64,000 bases of DNA from Qipengyuania algicida (GCF_009828025.1 NZ_WTYA01000007.1:124001-188000); one strand, 5' to 3'; shown: positions 1 to 8,939, counted from the stretch's first letter. The notes: a model not told the origin generated them from the letters alone. Made by a program: numbers and translations.

Positions 1-378
1 CTGATGCATCGACGGCCTTTGGAAAAAATGCACGGCGGTCTGTGGGAATTTCCCGGCGGCAAGGTGGAAGCTTCTGAAAATACAAGACAAGCACTGGTCC
101 GCGAGCTGGCGGAGGAGCTGGACATCGCCGTCGATCCGCGAGCGTTGGAGCCTGTGTGCTTTGCCGACAATTGCGCAACCGACGCCGATCCCTCGCTTGT
201 CATACTACTTTACATCTGCCGCGAGTGGCGTGGTGATCCCGTGGAGCAGGAAGGCGGGACGATCGGCTGGTTCTGGCCTGAGCAAGCGCTTTGTCTCGAT
301 CGGCCACCTCTCGATATTGCGCTGTGCGAGAGACTTTTCGGAAAGAATCGGGCTGGCGACAAAGAAGGCCCGGAATAG
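1..378 (+). CDS. mutT: Nudix hydrolase, MutT / 8-oxo-dGTP diphosphatase-like (5' end outside window)
   Basis: The product is likely a (d)NTP pyrophosphohydrolase that removes oxidised nucleotides such as 8-oxo-dGTP. The Nudix box is complete: GGKVEAS..., then RELAEELDI, which fits G-x5-E-x7-REU-x-EE-x-G/D-U. The stretch LWEFPGGKVE just before it is typical of MutT. The reading frame is open to base 1, and the first ATG (base 4) lies only about ten residues before the conserved core. Because MutT proteins usually have 20-30 residues before this core, the true start is probably upstream of the window. The stop is at 376-378. The specific substrate is inferred from the family; other Nudix hydrolases look similar. 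Confidence 0.85.
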   Translation: MMHRRPLEKMHGGLWEFPGGKVEASENTRQALVRELAEELDIAVDPRALEPVCFADNCATDADPSLVILLYICREWRGDPVEQEGGTIGWFWPEQALCLDRPPLDIALCERLFGKNRAGDKEGPE

Positions 379-424
379 GGATTGCCAAGCGCGAAAGGCC
401 TGCCTATGTGCCCCCCTCCAGTGC

Positions 425-501
425 GCGCCCGTAGCTCAGCTGGATAGAGTACCTGACTACGAATCAGGTGGTCGGAGGTTCGAATCCTTCCGGGCGCGCC
501 A
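425..501 (+). tRNA. tRNA-Arg (anticodon ACG)
   Basis: A full 77-nt cloverleaf can be drawn. The acceptor stem GCGCCCG (425-431) pairs with CGGGCGC (491-497), followed by discriminator G498 and encoded CCA (499-501). The anticodon stem CCTGA / TCAGG (452-456, 464-468) holds the loop CTACGAA, giving anticodon ACG at 459-461. The T-loop TTCGAAT is present. ACG reads CGN arginine codons after deamination to inosine. Confidence 0.97.
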
Positions 502-557
502 ACTTTCCCAGATCAATGGACATGACCGATATGGTCGGACCTCGCTGTTAGGCGGGG

Positions 558-950
558 CTAGTTGTCCGCGCGATCTTCCAGCGTGTGCATATCTGCATCG
601 CTGAAGCCGAAATGATGACCGGCTTCATGGATAACGACGTGCCTGACGATATCCTCAAGCGAAAGCTGCCGGGCATGCATTTCCGCCAGAAGCGGTCGGC
701 GGAACAGCCAGATTCGGGGCGGCATCCGGCCGGTTTCCCACACGCTTTCGAGCGGGACGGGTGTACCTTGGTAAAGCCCACTGAGCCGCCAGGGGTCGGA
801 CAGCCCAACCGATTGGAGCTGTTCGGCTGTGGCAAAATCTTCCACCCGGAGAACGACATCCTCGAGCTGGTGGCGGAAATCGGGTGGAAGATCGCCCAGC
901 ACGGCGCGGGCGATGTGTTCCATGGTCTCTGCGGTGGGCAATTGTTCCAT
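558..950 (-). CDS. Zincin-like metallopeptidase family protein (PF06262 type)
   Basis: A small protein of about 130 residues with a C-terminal zinc-protease signature, HVVIHEAGHHFGFSDADMH (HExxH plus a downstream acidic/His segment), as in the small metallopeptidase family PF06262. The N-terminal half (LPPDFRHQLEDVVLRVEDF...) also fits this family, whose members are about 120-135 residues. The start at 950 gives this length. The frame stays open to an ATG at 1043, but the extra 31 residues look non-homologous. No signal peptide is visible, so it is probably cytosolic. The biological substrate is unknown for the family. It points away from the downstream PLD gene. Confidence 0.82.
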   Translation of the reverse strand: MEQLPTAETMEHIARAVLGDLPPDFRHQLEDVVLRVEDFATAEQLQSVGLSDPWRLSGLYQGTPVPLESVWETGRMPPRIWLFRRPLLAEMHARQLSLEDIVRHVVIHEAGHHFGFSDADMHTLEDRADN

Positions 951-1155
951 ACGCTGACCGATATGGTGCGCCGCATTGCCGGCGACAAGAAACCCTTGCA
1001 CCAAAGCGGTGTTGGACTTGCGCTGCCTCCCGGTCTGGAACATGCAGGCTCAATTGCGGTTCAATGCCCGTGCCGGGAAGCATGATGAAAACAACACGAG
1101 GTGAAGCGGTGGGACAATGCATGTGGCGCTTGGCCGCAGGCAGGATTGACGGCGA

Positions 1156-2709
1156 ATGACGAGCACGCCCGATAAAGCCACCGACAAGAATGTTTCGCGG
1201 CTTGGACCCGGTGTCGAAGAAGGTGTCTGGCGTTATGCCCGCGCGGAAAAGGCGAGCGTCGTCGTCGATGCCGCCGATTACTTCGCCCACATGCAAGAAG
1301 CCATGCTGCGCGCCCGGCGGCGCATTTTCCTCGTCGGTTGGGATTTCGACACCCGCATCCACCTGATCCGTGGCCGCAGATGGTGGCAGCGACCATTCAC
1401 GCGCGATTTTCCCAGTCGTCTCGGAAATTTCATCGGCTGGCTGGCGCGCCATCGCAAGCAGCTCGATATCCGCATCCTCAAGTGGAGCGTCGGGGTCGTC
1501 CAGCTCATCTTCCGCAGTTCGATGTGGTTCGACGTGATTCGATGGATGTGGCACCCGAGAATCACGTTCAAATTCGACAAGGCGCATCCCATCGCCTGTT
1601 CGCATCACCAGAAGCTGGCAATTCTCGACAACCGTCTCGCGGTATGCGGCGGGATCGACATGACCGACGGACGCTGGGACACGCGTGCCCATGCCGAAGA
1701 TGAGCCGGGTCGGCGTAACGCTCGCGGCAAACCTTATGAGCCCTGGCATGATGCCACCATGATGATGGAAGGCGAAATCGCTGCGGCGCTCACCGAAATC
1801 GCCGAAGATCGCTGGATCAGGGCAGGCGGCAAGCCGATCCCGAAGATCGAACCCACGACCGAATCGCTCTGGCCGGAAGCGCTGGAGCCCCAGTTCGAGA
1901 ATGTCGAAATCGGCATCGCGCGGACGCGCGCGGCCTATCGCGATTGGGACGAGGTCAGGGAAATCGAGGCCCTGTTCGTGCGCCACATCCGTCGGGCCAA
2001 GCGCTTTATCTATGCAGAGTCCCAATATTTCGCGTCGCGAGCGATTGCCGAAGCGATCATCGAACGTCTGCAGGAGGATGATCCGCCTGAAATCGTGATC
2101 GTGCATCCCGAACACGCCGATGGCTGGCTGGAACAGCAGGCGATGGATCACGCACGCGCTTCTCTGGCGGCATGCATCAGCGATATCGATACCGAGAACA
2201 AATTTTCGATCTGGGTGCCGATGACGGGCGAGAAAACGATATACGTCCATGCCAAGCTGATGATCGTCGACGATGAAGTGCTGCACATTGGCTCGGCCAA
2301 TTTCAACAATCGGTCGATGGGGCTCGACAGCGAGTGCGATGTATTCATCGATTGCGCTCGCGCGGGGAACGGACATTGCTGTGAAGGGATCGCTCGCTTG
2401 CGGTATTCGCTGCTCGCGGAGCATCTCGATCTGGAGGAAGAGGAAATTTCAGGCTTGCTGGAGCAACACGGTTCCATGCGCGCCTTGATCGAAAAGCGAG
2501 TCCGCAAATCGGGGCGCTACCTCAATCGTTACACGCCGCCGGAACTTACCGATGCCGAGCGAACCTTGGCCGAATCGGAGTTTCTCGACCCCGAAAGCCC
2601 GGAAGACATGTTCGAACCCTTTGCCAAGGGTGGCCTCTTCCGTAAGGGTAGCCGCCTGGCGCGCATCCGCGCGCGTATGTCGAAAATAAAAGAGAAAGTT
2701 CGCATATGA
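1156..2709 (+). CDS. Phospholipase D-like protein (two HKD motifs)
   Basis: A 517-residue member of the phospholipase D superfamily, which makes or breaks phosphodiester bonds on phospholipids, as in cardiolipin synthases and PLDs. Both catalytic HxK-x4-D motifs are present: H151-K153-D158 (HHQKLAILD) and H365-K367-D372 (YVHAKLMIVDD), each followed by the usual glycine/asparagine-rich stretch (GSANFNNRSM after the second). No N-terminal membrane hairpin of the ClsA kind is visible. The C-terminal 80 residues are charged and end in a basic tail, which may bind membrane. Its stop overlaps the folE start by four bases (ATGA), so the two are translationally coupled although their functions are unrelated. 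Whether it is a hydrolase or a transferase cannot be told from sequence. Confidence 0.9.
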   Translation: MTSTPDKATDKNVSRLGPGVEEGVWRYARAEKASVVVDAADYFAHMQEAMLRARRRIFLVGWDFDTRIHLIRGRRWWQRPFTRDFPSRLGNFIGWLARHRKQLDIRILKWSVGVVQLIFRSSMWFDVIRWMWHPRITFKFDKAHPIACSHHQKLAILDNRLAVCGGIDMTDGRWDTRAHAEDEPGRRNARGKPYEPWHDATMMMEGEIAAALTEIAEDRWIRAGGKPIPKIEPTTESLWPEALEPQFENVEIGIARTRAAYRDWDEVREIEALFVRHIRRAKRFIYAESQYFASRAIAEAIIERLQEDDPPEIVIVHPEHADGWLEQQAMDHARASLAACISDIDTENKFSIWVPMTGEKTIYVHAKLMIVDDEVLHIGSANFNNRSMGLDSECDVFIDCARAGNGHCCEGIARLRYSLLAEHLDLEEEEISGLLEQHGSMRALIEKRVRKSGRYLNRYTPPELTDAERTLAESEFLDPESPEDMFEPFAKGGLFRKGSRLARIRARMSKIKEKVRI

Positions 2710-3317
2710 GCAGCCTTGTCGGCCCGGACGAAGACGATCCACGTGGGAAGCCCGCGGTTCCGGAGGATGTTCAGGATGCGATCAAGACGCTCATCCGCTG
2801 GTCTGGCGACGACCCGACGCGAGAAGGGCTGCTGGACACGCCGGCGCGAGTGGCGCGGGCGTGGAAGGAATATTGCGTCGGATATGAAGAAGATCCCGCC
2901 ACTCATCTCTCGCGCGTGTTCGAGGAAGTCGGTGGATACGACGAGATCGTGCTGCTGAAGGATATTCCGTTCCAGTCGCACTGCGAACATCACATGGCCC
3001 CCATTATCGGGCGTGCGCATATCGCTTACCTGCCGACCGATTTCGTCGTCGGCATATCCAAGCTGGCGCGCGTGCTGCACGGCTTTGCCCGCAGGTTGCA
3101 GGTCCAGGAACGGCTGACCGCGCAGGTCGCGCAGTGTATCTGGGACAATCTCCATCCGCACGGGGTGGCGGTTGTGATCGAGGCTGAACACGCCTGCATG
3201 ACCGCTCGGGGAGTGAGGACTCCTGGCGTGGGTATGGTCACCAGCCGGATGATGGGTGTGTTCCGCGAAGACCAACGCAGCCGCAAGGAAGTGCTCAGCC
3301 TGATGGGATTTGGCTGA
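2706..3317 (+). CDS. folE: GTP cyclohydrolase I
   Basis: Converts GTP to 7,8-dihydroneopterin triphosphate, the first step of tetrahydrofolate synthesis, in the cytosol. The 203-residue length is typical. The zinc ligands can be placed at C93 and H96 (SHCEHHMAP) and C164 (EHACMTARG). The GTP-binding region PTDFVVGISKLARV and the C-terminal TRGVR-type / LSLMG segments are also recognisable. It starts inside the stop of the upstream PLD gene (ATGA). A strong bidirectional hairpin terminator follows at 3341-3375. Family assignment is firm. Confidence 0.96.
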   Translation: MSSLVGPDEDDPRGKPAVPEDVQDAIKTLIRWSGDDPTREGLLDTPARVARAWKEYCVGYEEDPATHLSRVFEEVGGYDEIVLLKDIPFQSHCEHHMAPIIGRAHIAYLPTDFVVGISKLARVLHGFARRLQVQERLTAQVAQCIWDNLHPHGVAVVIEAEHACMTARGVRTPGVGMVTSRMMGVFREDQRSRKEVLSLMGFG

Positions 3318-3340
3318 GCGTCATTGGCATGGAATCAAAA

Positions 3341-3375
3341 CGGGCGGCAGGCCGAAACCTGCCGCCCGCTTTTTT
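3341..3375 (+). terminator. Rho-independent terminator after folE, probably bidirectional
   Basis: An 11-bp perfect GC-rich stem (CGGGCGGCAGG / CCTGCCGCCCG, 3341-3351 and 3358-3368) with a 6-nt loop is followed by six Ts (3370-3375) on the plus strand. On the minus strand the same stem is followed by TTTT (complement of 3337-3340). It therefore probably also ends the peroxiredoxin transcript arriving from the right. Confidence 0.9.
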
Positions 3376-3393
3376 GCAGGGTTTGCTGTCAGC

Positions 3394-3873
3394 TCAGAGC
3401 TGGCCGAGCATGTGCTCTGCGCTCGAGACCGAGAAATCTCCCGGCGCCTCGACATTGAGTTCCTTCACCACGCCATCGTCGACCACCATCGAAAAGCGCT
3501 GGCCGCGCTTGCCCATGCCGAAACCGGAACCGTCCATGGTCAGGCCCAGCGCCTCGGCAAAATCGCCATTGCCGTCGGCCAGCATGGTCACATCGTCGGC
3601 GTTGCTGGAGGATTTCCAGGCACCTAGGACGAAAGCGTCATTCACGGCAGTGCAGGCGATCTCGTCGATCCCCTTGGCCTTCAATTGCTCTGCCTTGTCG
3701 ACATATCCGGGAAGATGGCGTGCCGAGCAGGTCGGCGTGAACGCGCCGGGCACGGAAAACAGCGCAACCTTGCGACCCTTGAAATAATCGCTGGACTGAA
3801 TTTTTTCAGGTCCATCCTCGGTCGCCTTGACCAGAGCTACGTCGGGAAGCTGGTCGCCTACGGAAATCGTCAT
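3394..3873 (-). CDS. Peroxiredoxin (Prx5 / redoxin family)
   Basis: A 159-residue thiol peroxidase of the Prx5 type that reduces hydrogen peroxide and alkyl hydroperoxides. The peroxidatic cysteine is C49 in the family motif PGAFTPTCS, and the downstream segment DGVVKELNVEAPGDFSVSSAEHML is typical of bacterial Prx5 proteins. No second cysteine in a usual resolving position was noticed, so it may use external thiol or glutaredoxin. The start at 3873 is chosen because AAGGAG lies about seven bases upstream; an in-frame ATG 21 bases further up is less well placed. It converges on folE across the shared terminator. Confidence 0.93.
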   Translation of the reverse strand: MTISVGDQLPDVALVKATEDGPEKIQSSDYFKGRKVALFSVPGAFTPTCSARHLPGYVDKAEQLKAKGIDEIACTAVNDAFVLGAWKSSSNADDVTMLADGNGDFAEALGLTMDGSGFGMGKRGQRFSMVVDDGVVKELNVEAPGDFSVSSAEHMLGQL

Positions 3874-4060
3874 CTTGGAAACTCCTTGTCGCAAGTCTTG
3901 CCACCCCGACTTAGTGACCAGCGGCGTTCAGACAAGGCCACACGCTGATGGTTAAGGGCGTTTTACGCTGCTGGTTTAACCTCCGGTAAAATCTCTTGAG
4001 CAATGTTGCACCCATAGCGGGGGCATAGGGAGTCTTCCGCTTTCGGGGAGACCAAGGGTC

Positions 4061-4525
4061 ATGGGTTATTTGAAAACTGCCGTCGTCGGTGTGCTTTCCG
4101 GCGCACTCGCGCTCACATCGCTTCCGGCGAATGCCGGCGTCATCACGTCCAATGCCGAAGCCGTCCGCAAACTGGACATCATGCTGATGGTGACGTCACT
4201 GCGTTGCCGTACCACTTCGGACAATTTCCAAGCCGATTATCGGCGTTTTTCGGCTGCCCACCTTTCCGATCTGAATCTTGCCAGCCGCACGCTGCAGGCA
4301 CGGCTGGTTCATTCACACGGTCAGAAAGGGGCCAAGCGGGCGCTCGACAAGATCAGCGTAGGCATGGCCAATGAATACGGGCAAGGCCATCCTTGGCTTA
4401 ATTGTGGCCAGTTGAAGCAGGCGGCCAAGGCGCTGGCGCGCGACAATGATTCCAACCATCTCGCATCGGCTGCAAACGAACTGCTTGCACGCGCGCCGCG
4501 CGGTCAATGGGCGATGGCCAACTAA
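4061..4525 (+). CDS. Small secreted protein of unknown function upstream of ahcY
   Basis: A 154-residue protein with a clear signal peptide: MGYLK, a hydrophobic core VVGVLSGALALTSL, then PANA before GVITS, which suggests signal peptidase I cleavage near residue 26. The mature part is about 128 residues and has two cysteines (LRCRT and LNCGQ) that could form a disulfide. No known domain is recognised. It has a GGGAG-type ribosome site and lies just before ahcY, but a terminator-like hairpin separates them. The position suggests only co-location; I see no evidence for a role in methionine metabolism. Confidence 0.8.
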   Translation: MGYLKTAVVGVLSGALALTSLPANAGVITSNAEAVRKLDIMLMVTSLRCRTTSDNFQADYRRFSAAHLSDLNLASRTLQARLVHSHGQKGAKRALDKISVGMANEYGQGHPWLNCGQLKQAAKALARDNDSNHLASAANELLARAPRGQWAMAN

Positions 4526-4589
4526 ACACGCATCCTCTCGCTCTGGGGGATCGGGCGAGTGCGGTTGCTCTTGCCCGCGGGAGGAGCTA

Positions 4590-4621
4590 GGGGCGGCGCC
4601 AATCGAGGCGTCGCCCCTTTT
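4590..4621 (+). terminator. Hairpin terminator / possible attenuator in the ahcY leader
   Basis: An 11-bp stem (4590-4600 with 4607-4617, one G-U pair) with a six-base loop AATCGA is followed by TTTT (4618-4621). It sits 65 bases after the stop of the small secreted protein and only 48 bases before the ahcY GTG. It may simply end the upstream transcript, or it may be an attenuator if ahcY is transcribed from further up. Confidence 0.7.
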
Positions 4622-4669
4622 GCATTTCCGGGCGGCCATCAATCCATTCTGCCCGAAGGACTTCTGCTT

Positions 4670-6079
4670 GTGACCAAAGCTTCCGATTACGTTGTCAAGG
4701 ACATCGCGCTGGCCGATTACGGCAAGGCCGAAATCAAGATCGCCGAAACCGAAATGCCTGGCCTGATGGCCATTCGCGAGGAATTCGGGAATGCGAAGCC
4801 GTTGAAAGGCGCGCGCATCACCGGCTCGCTGCACATGACGATCCAGACCGCTGTGCTGATTGAAACGCTCGTGGCGCTGGGGGCCGATGTGCGCTGGGCG
4901 ACCTGCAATATTTTCTCGACGCAGGACCACGCCGCCGCAGCGATCGCCGCGCAGGGCATTCCTGTGTTCGCGATCAAGGGCGAAAGCCTTGCGGACTATT
5001 GGGACTATGTCGGCAAGATCTTCGACTGGTCGAGCGAAGCGGACGAAGACCTGACCGCCAATCTCATCCTCGACGATGGCGGCGATGCCACCATGTTCGC
5101 ATTGTGGGGCGCCCGCATCGAAGCGGGTGAGGAAATGCCCGAGCCGCAGAACGCCGAGGAAATCGAAATGCAGCGCGCGCTCAAGGCCTTCCTCAAGGCC
5201 AAGCCCGGCTATCTCACCAAGAGCGTCAAGGCGATCAAGGGTGTCTCTGAAGAGACCACCACCGGCGTCCACCGCCTGTATCACCTTGCCAAGGCTGGCA
5301 AGCTGCCGTTCCCGGCGATCAATGTGAACGACAGCGTGACCAAGTCGAAGTTCGACAACCTTTATGGCTGCCGCGAATCGCTGGTTGACGCGATCCGCCG
5401 AGCGACCGACGTCATGCTGAGCGGCAAGGTCGCCTGCGTCGCGGGCTATGGCGATGTCGGCAAGGGTTCGGCGCAGTCGCTGCGCAACGGCGGTGCGCGT
5501 GTTCTCGTGACCGAAATCGATCCGATCTGCGCCTTGCAGGCAGCGATGGAGGGCTATGAGGTCGTGACGATGGAGGATGCGGTGACCCGCGCTGACATTT
5601 TCGTCACCACCACTGGCAACGAGGACGTCATCACCGCCGAACACATGAAGGCGATGAAGCCGATGGCGATCGTTGCCAACATCGGCCACTTCGACAGCGA
5701 GATCCAGATTTCGGCGCTCGACAATTACGAGTGGACCGAGCTGAAGCCCGGCACCGACCTCGTCAAGTTCCCGGATGGCAAGGAAATCATCGTCTTGGCC
5801 AAGGGGCGTCTGGTGAATCTCGCCTGCGCGACCGGGCATCCCAGCTTCGTGATGAGCTGTTCGTTCACCAACCAGGTGCTGGCGCAGATCGAGCTGTGGA
5901 CCAAGTCGGACGATTACAAGAACGACGTTTACGTCCTGCCCAAGCATCTCGACGAAAAGGTTGCCGCGCTGCACCTCGACAAGCTCGGCGTGAAGCTTAC
6001 CAAGCTGTCTCAGGGGCAGGCGGACTACATCGGCGTTCCGGTCGAAGGTCCGTTCAAACCCGAGCACTACCGTTATTGA
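4670..6079 (+). CDS. ahcY: Adenosylhomocysteinase (S-adenosyl-L-homocysteine hydrolase)
   Basis: Hydrolyses S-adenosylhomocysteine to adenosine and homocysteine, using tightly bound NAD, and so regenerates the activated methyl cycle. The 469-residue length fits the bacterial enzyme. The NAD-binding loop [15 protein letters not shown], the substrate segment [16 protein letters not shown] and the C-terminal KPEHYRY end are all present. The start is the GTG at 4670, with AAGGA nine bases upstream. The frame extends further up (to an ATG near 4559), but that region contains the terminator hairpin and is not protein-like. A second hairpin without a T-run lies just downstream (6094-6122). Confidence 0.97.
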   Translation: MTKASDYVVKDIALADYGKAEIKIAETEMPGLMAIREEFGNAKPLKGARITGSLHMTIQTAVLIETLVALGADVRWATCNIFSTQDHAAAAIAAQGIPVFAIKGESLADYWDYVGKIFDWSSEADEDLTANLILDDGGDATMFALWGARIEAGEEMPEPQNAEEIEMQRALKAFLKAKPGYLTKSVKAIKGVSEETTTGVHRLYHLAKAGKLPFPAINVNDSVTKSKFDNLYGCRESLVDAIRRATDVMLSGKVACVAGYGDVGKGSAQSLRNGGARVLVTEIDPICALQAAMEGYEVVTMEDAVTRADIFVTTTGNEDVITAEHMKAMKPMAIVANIGHFDSEIQISALDNYEWTELKPGTDLVKFPDGKEIIVLAKGRLVNLACATGHPSFVMSCSFTNQVLAQIELWTKSDDYKNDVYVLPKHLDEKVAALHLDKLGVKLTKLSQGQADYIGVPVEGPFKPEHYRY

Positions 6080-6093
6080 TGCACGGATGGCGA

Positions 6094-6122
6094 GGCGGCA
6101 GGGGACTTAAGCGTCTGCCGCC
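6094..6122 (+). terminator. Weak hairpin after ahcY (no T-run)
   Basis: GGCGGCAG (6094-6101) is the exact inverted repeat of CTGCCGCC (6115-6122), with a 13-base loop. There is no run of Ts after it, so it is at best a weak or Rho-assisted terminator before divL. Confidence 0.35.
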
Positions 6123-6159
6123 ATTGCATCGCGCGCTGCTCCGGCATAGCTGACGGACG

Positions 6160-8505
6160 ATGACCGCTCTATCGTCCACGCTGACCATCGTGATCGGTCT
6201 GCTTCTGGCAGGCTGGACGATTGCGGCGGGCTGGATGATGATCCGCGCGAGCAGTCGTGCGGCAGGCAGCGAAGCGACTCGCAAGTCCGCCCGACGGCTG
6301 GGCCGGATGATCGAGGAATCTCCGGCGATTCCCCTGCTGGTGCGCACCGATGGACGGATCGAGGCGCCCGACCGTCTCGCACGATGGCTCGGCCTCGATC
6401 GGGTACCCGATTTTCTCAGCGAGCTTTCGGGCGATAGCGACACGGGATTGAGCGCGGAGCAGCTCTCCACGCTCACAGCGCATATCCGTCGCACGCAGAA
6501 GACGGCGGCCCCGTTCAAGATGACGGTCACCGCGCTGGGCTCCAATCGCTCGCTCGCATTGCGCGGGGGGCTCGCCGATCCATCGGTATCACCAATTGGT
6601 GCAGCATTGGTTTGGGTGTTCGACTTCACTGAAGCCGAACAGGAGTTGGGGCGCTTGCGGCACGAAGCTGTCCGTGCGCGCGAGGATTTCGGGGCGCTCG
6701 TCGGATTGATCGAAGCGGCGCCGATGCCGATGTGGTTCCGTGGGCCGGACTACAAGCTGCGCTTGGTCAATTCGGCCTATGTCGAGGCGGTGGGCGCGGC
6801 GACTCCCGATGCGGTGGTCGAAGCCCAGATCGAGCTGGTCGAAGCGATCGGTGGTATGACTGCGGCGGAGTTCGCTCGTCAGGCGGCGCAACGCCGTGCT
6901 GCGATCGAGCGCGTCGTCACCGCTACGATTAATGGTGCGCGCCGGTCGCTGCGCGTCACCGATCTCCCACTCGCTGGCGAGGGTATTGCGGGATACGCCG
7001 TCGATATCGAGGAGATGGAAGAGCAGGCGCGCGAATTCCGGGCATTCCGCGAAGCGCAGCGCTCCATGCTGGACCAGCTTTCTATCGGCGTCGCGCAGTT
7101 CGACGGCAAACGCCAACTCACCTTTGCCAACCAGCCATTCCATCGGGTGTTCTCGCTCCCACCGGGCGTGGTCAACGAGCGGACCAGTTTCGAACGCATT
7201 CTTATGGTCGCGCGAGAAAATGGCCGGATTCCCGAGGTCCGGGACTTCCCGGCGTGGCGCAGCGAAAAGGCCGAATGGTTCACCGCGGATGAACCGCTGG
7301 AGGAAGCCTGGCCGTTGCCGGATTCCAAACATTTGCGGATCGTCGCGCAGCCGCTGCCCGACGGTGGATTGGTGATGATCGCGGAGGATCGCACCGAACA
7401 GCTGGCCATATCCGCCATGCGCGACACTCTGCTGAGAACGCGTACCGCGACTTTCGACAATCTGTTCGAGGCGCTGGCGGTGGTCGCACCCGATGGCAAT
7501 CTCGAGCTTTGGAACCGCAGCTTCCCGACCATCTGGGGGCTTGAGCCGGAAGAGATCGACGCTCATCCACAGGCTGAATCCCTGCTCAAGGCCATCGCAG
7601 AAAAGCTGTCCGACCGTGCGCAGATCGAACCGATCGGCCAGGTTATTCGCTCGGCGGCGCTCGACCGGCGCAAGCGTGAAGGCACTGCCGAACTCGCCGA
7701 TGGCCGTACGCTCGATTATGCCGGCGTGCCACTGCCCGATGGCAATGGGCTGCTGATCGTGCTCGACGTGACCGCATCGCGTCAGGCTGAAGAAGCGCTC
7801 CGCGAACGCAACCGTGCGCTGGAAGAAGCCGATGCGGTGATGACCCGCTTCCTTGCCAATATGTCCTATGAATTCCGCACTCCGCTGACGTCGATCGGCG
7901 GCTTTGCCGAATTGTTGATGTCCGGGGTAGCAGGTGATCTTCAGCCACAGGCGCGCGATTATGTCGAGGCGATCGCGCAATCTGTGACCAAGCTGACCGA
8001 GCAGGTCGAAAACGTGCTCGACCTGTCGCAGAGCGAAGCCGGGTTGATGCCGCTGACCAAGCAGACGGTCGATCTTATGCCTTTCGTCACCGACATCGTG
8101 CGCAAGCGTGAGGAGCGCATCCTCGAGGCGGGAATCACCCTTGATCTCAGGGGCGATGCCGGCAGCAAGGCAGAGGCCGATCCCCAGCAATTGCGCCGTG
8201 CGATCGCGCAACTGCTGGACAATGCCATTGTCTTCACCCCTGCAGGTGGGCGCATCCGCGTCGAAATTCGCGCAAGACGCGAAGCGACACGGATCACCAT
8301 CAGCGACAATGGACAGGGGATGACACATTCCGAGCTGGCGCGCGCGCTTGAAGGGATTCGGCCAAGCATCGACGGTACTCGCGTCGAACGGCGGCAGGGG
8401 CTCGGTATTCCACTCGCTCGCCAACTGATCGAAGCCCATGGCGGCGCGCTCGAGATCACCAGCCGCAAGGGACAGGGCACCAGCGCGGTTATCATTCTGC
8501 CGTGA
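6160..8505 (+). CDS. divL: DivL-type PAS sensor kinase homologue with tyrosine at the phospho-acceptor site
   Basis: A 781-residue membrane-anchored protein built like a sensor histidine kinase. It has one N-terminal membrane segment (about residues 5-28), several PAS-like regions through about residue 540, a dimerisation domain and an ATPase domain. The H-box reads NMSYEFRTPLTSIGG, so Tyr570 stands where kinases have the phosphorylated His. This is the hallmark of DivL, which in Caulobacter works with DivK and CckA to control CtrA. The ATP lobe looks intact: QLLDNAIVFTP (N box), ISDNGQGM (G1) and QGLGIPLARQLIEAHGG (G2). It overlaps tsaE (GTGA) and begins a long operon. Function is inferred from the Caulobacter model; the H-to-Y change is seen directly. 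Confidence 0.88.
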   Translation: MTALSSTLTIVIGLLLAGWTIAAGWMMIRASSRAAGSEATRKSARRLGRMIEESPAIPLLVRTDGRIEAPDRLARWLGLDRVPDFLSELSGDSDTGLSAEQLSTLTAHIRRTQKTAAPFKMTVTALGSNRSLALRGGLADPSVSPIGAALVWVFDFTEAEQELGRLRHEAVRAREDFGALVGLIEAAPMPMWFRGPDYKLRLVNSAYVEAVGAATPDAVVEAQIELVEAIGGMTAAEFARQAAQRRAAIERVVTATINGARRSLRVTDLPLAGEGIAGYAVDIEEMEEQAREFRAFREAQRSMLDQLSIGVAQFDGKRQLTFANQPFHRVFSLPPGVVNERTSFERILMVARENGRIPEVRDFPAWRSEKAEWFTADEPLEEAWPLPDSKHLRIVAQPLPDGGLVMIAEDRTEQLAISAMRDTLLRTRTATFDNLFEALAVVAPDGNLELWNRSFPTIWGLEPEEIDAHPQAESLLKAIAEKLSDRAQIEPIGQVIRSAALDRRKREGTAELADGRTLDYAGVPLPDGNGLLIVLDVTASRQAEEALRERNRALEEADAVMTRFLANMSYEFRTPLTSIGGFAELLMSGVAGDLQPQARDYVEAIAQSVTKLTEQVENVLDLSQSEAGLMPLTKQTVDLMPFVTDIVRKREERILEAGITLDLRGDAGSKAEADPQQLRRAIAQLLDNAIVFTPAGGRIRVEIRARREATRITISDNGQGMTHSELARALEGIRPSIDGTRVERRQGLGIPLARQLIEAHGGALEITSRKGQGTSAVIILP

Positions 8506-8939
8506 TCGTCGATTTGCCTGATCTCGCCGCTGTCGAGGCTTTCGGTGAGCGGATCGCCGAGCGGCTTGCAGCAGACGATGTCGTTTCGTTGAGTGGAAAT
8601 CTGGGAGCGGGCAAAACCACACTCGCGCGGGCGATTATCGCCGCCATGGGGCATGTGGGCGAAGTGCCTTCGCCGACATTCACCATCGTCGAGCGATATG
8701 AAGATTTGCGCCTGCCTGTGGTCCATGCGGACTTCTACCGGCTGGACGATCCACAGGAAGCGGTGGAGATTGGGCTCGACGATTATCGCGAAGGGGCGGC
8801 GATGATTGCGGAGTGGCCAGAGAAAGCCGGTGGTTTCACCCATGAGGCAAGCTGCCTCGCGATTACGCTGGAAGCGGTGGGCGACATGCGCAGGGCCATT
8901 GTCGAACCCGGCGCAGCTTGGCAAAGCCGTTGGCCATGA
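8502..8939 (+). CDS. tsaE: tRNA threonylcarbamoyladenosine biosynthesis ATPase TsaE
   Basis: The ATPase partner of TsaB/TsaD in making t6A at position 37 of ANN-decoding tRNAs. The 145-residue protein has the Walker A loop SLSGNLGAGKTTLAR, then SPTFTIVERY and HADFYRLDD, the family signature, and IAEWPEK near the C-terminus. It uses a GTG start inside the divL stop codon (GTGA, 8502-8505) and in turn overlaps the next gene by ATGA (8936-8939). tsaE followed by an aminoglycoside-phosphotransferase-like kinase and a nucleotidyltransferase is a recurrent order in alphaproteobacteria. Confidence 0.95.
   Translation: MIVDLPDLAAVEAFGERIAERLAADDVVSLSGNLGAGKTTLARAIIAAMGHVGEVPSPTFTIVERYEDLRLPVVHADFYRLDDPQEAVEIGLDDYREGAAMIAEWPEKAGGFTHEASCLAITLEAVGDMRRAIVEPGAAWQSRWP

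Noticed and set aside
655..2424. A 589-codon minus-strand frame
   Set aside because: Antisense of the PLD gene, no domain, and it overlaps the zincin gene in another frame.
3952..3984. A CtrA box (TTAA-N7-TTAA) upstream of the secreted protein
   Set aside because: The two TTAA sequences are about 20 bases apart, not 7.
4526..4669. A SAH riboswitch in the ahcY leader
   Set aside because: The conserved core sequence of the known riboswitch class was not found; only hairpins are visible.
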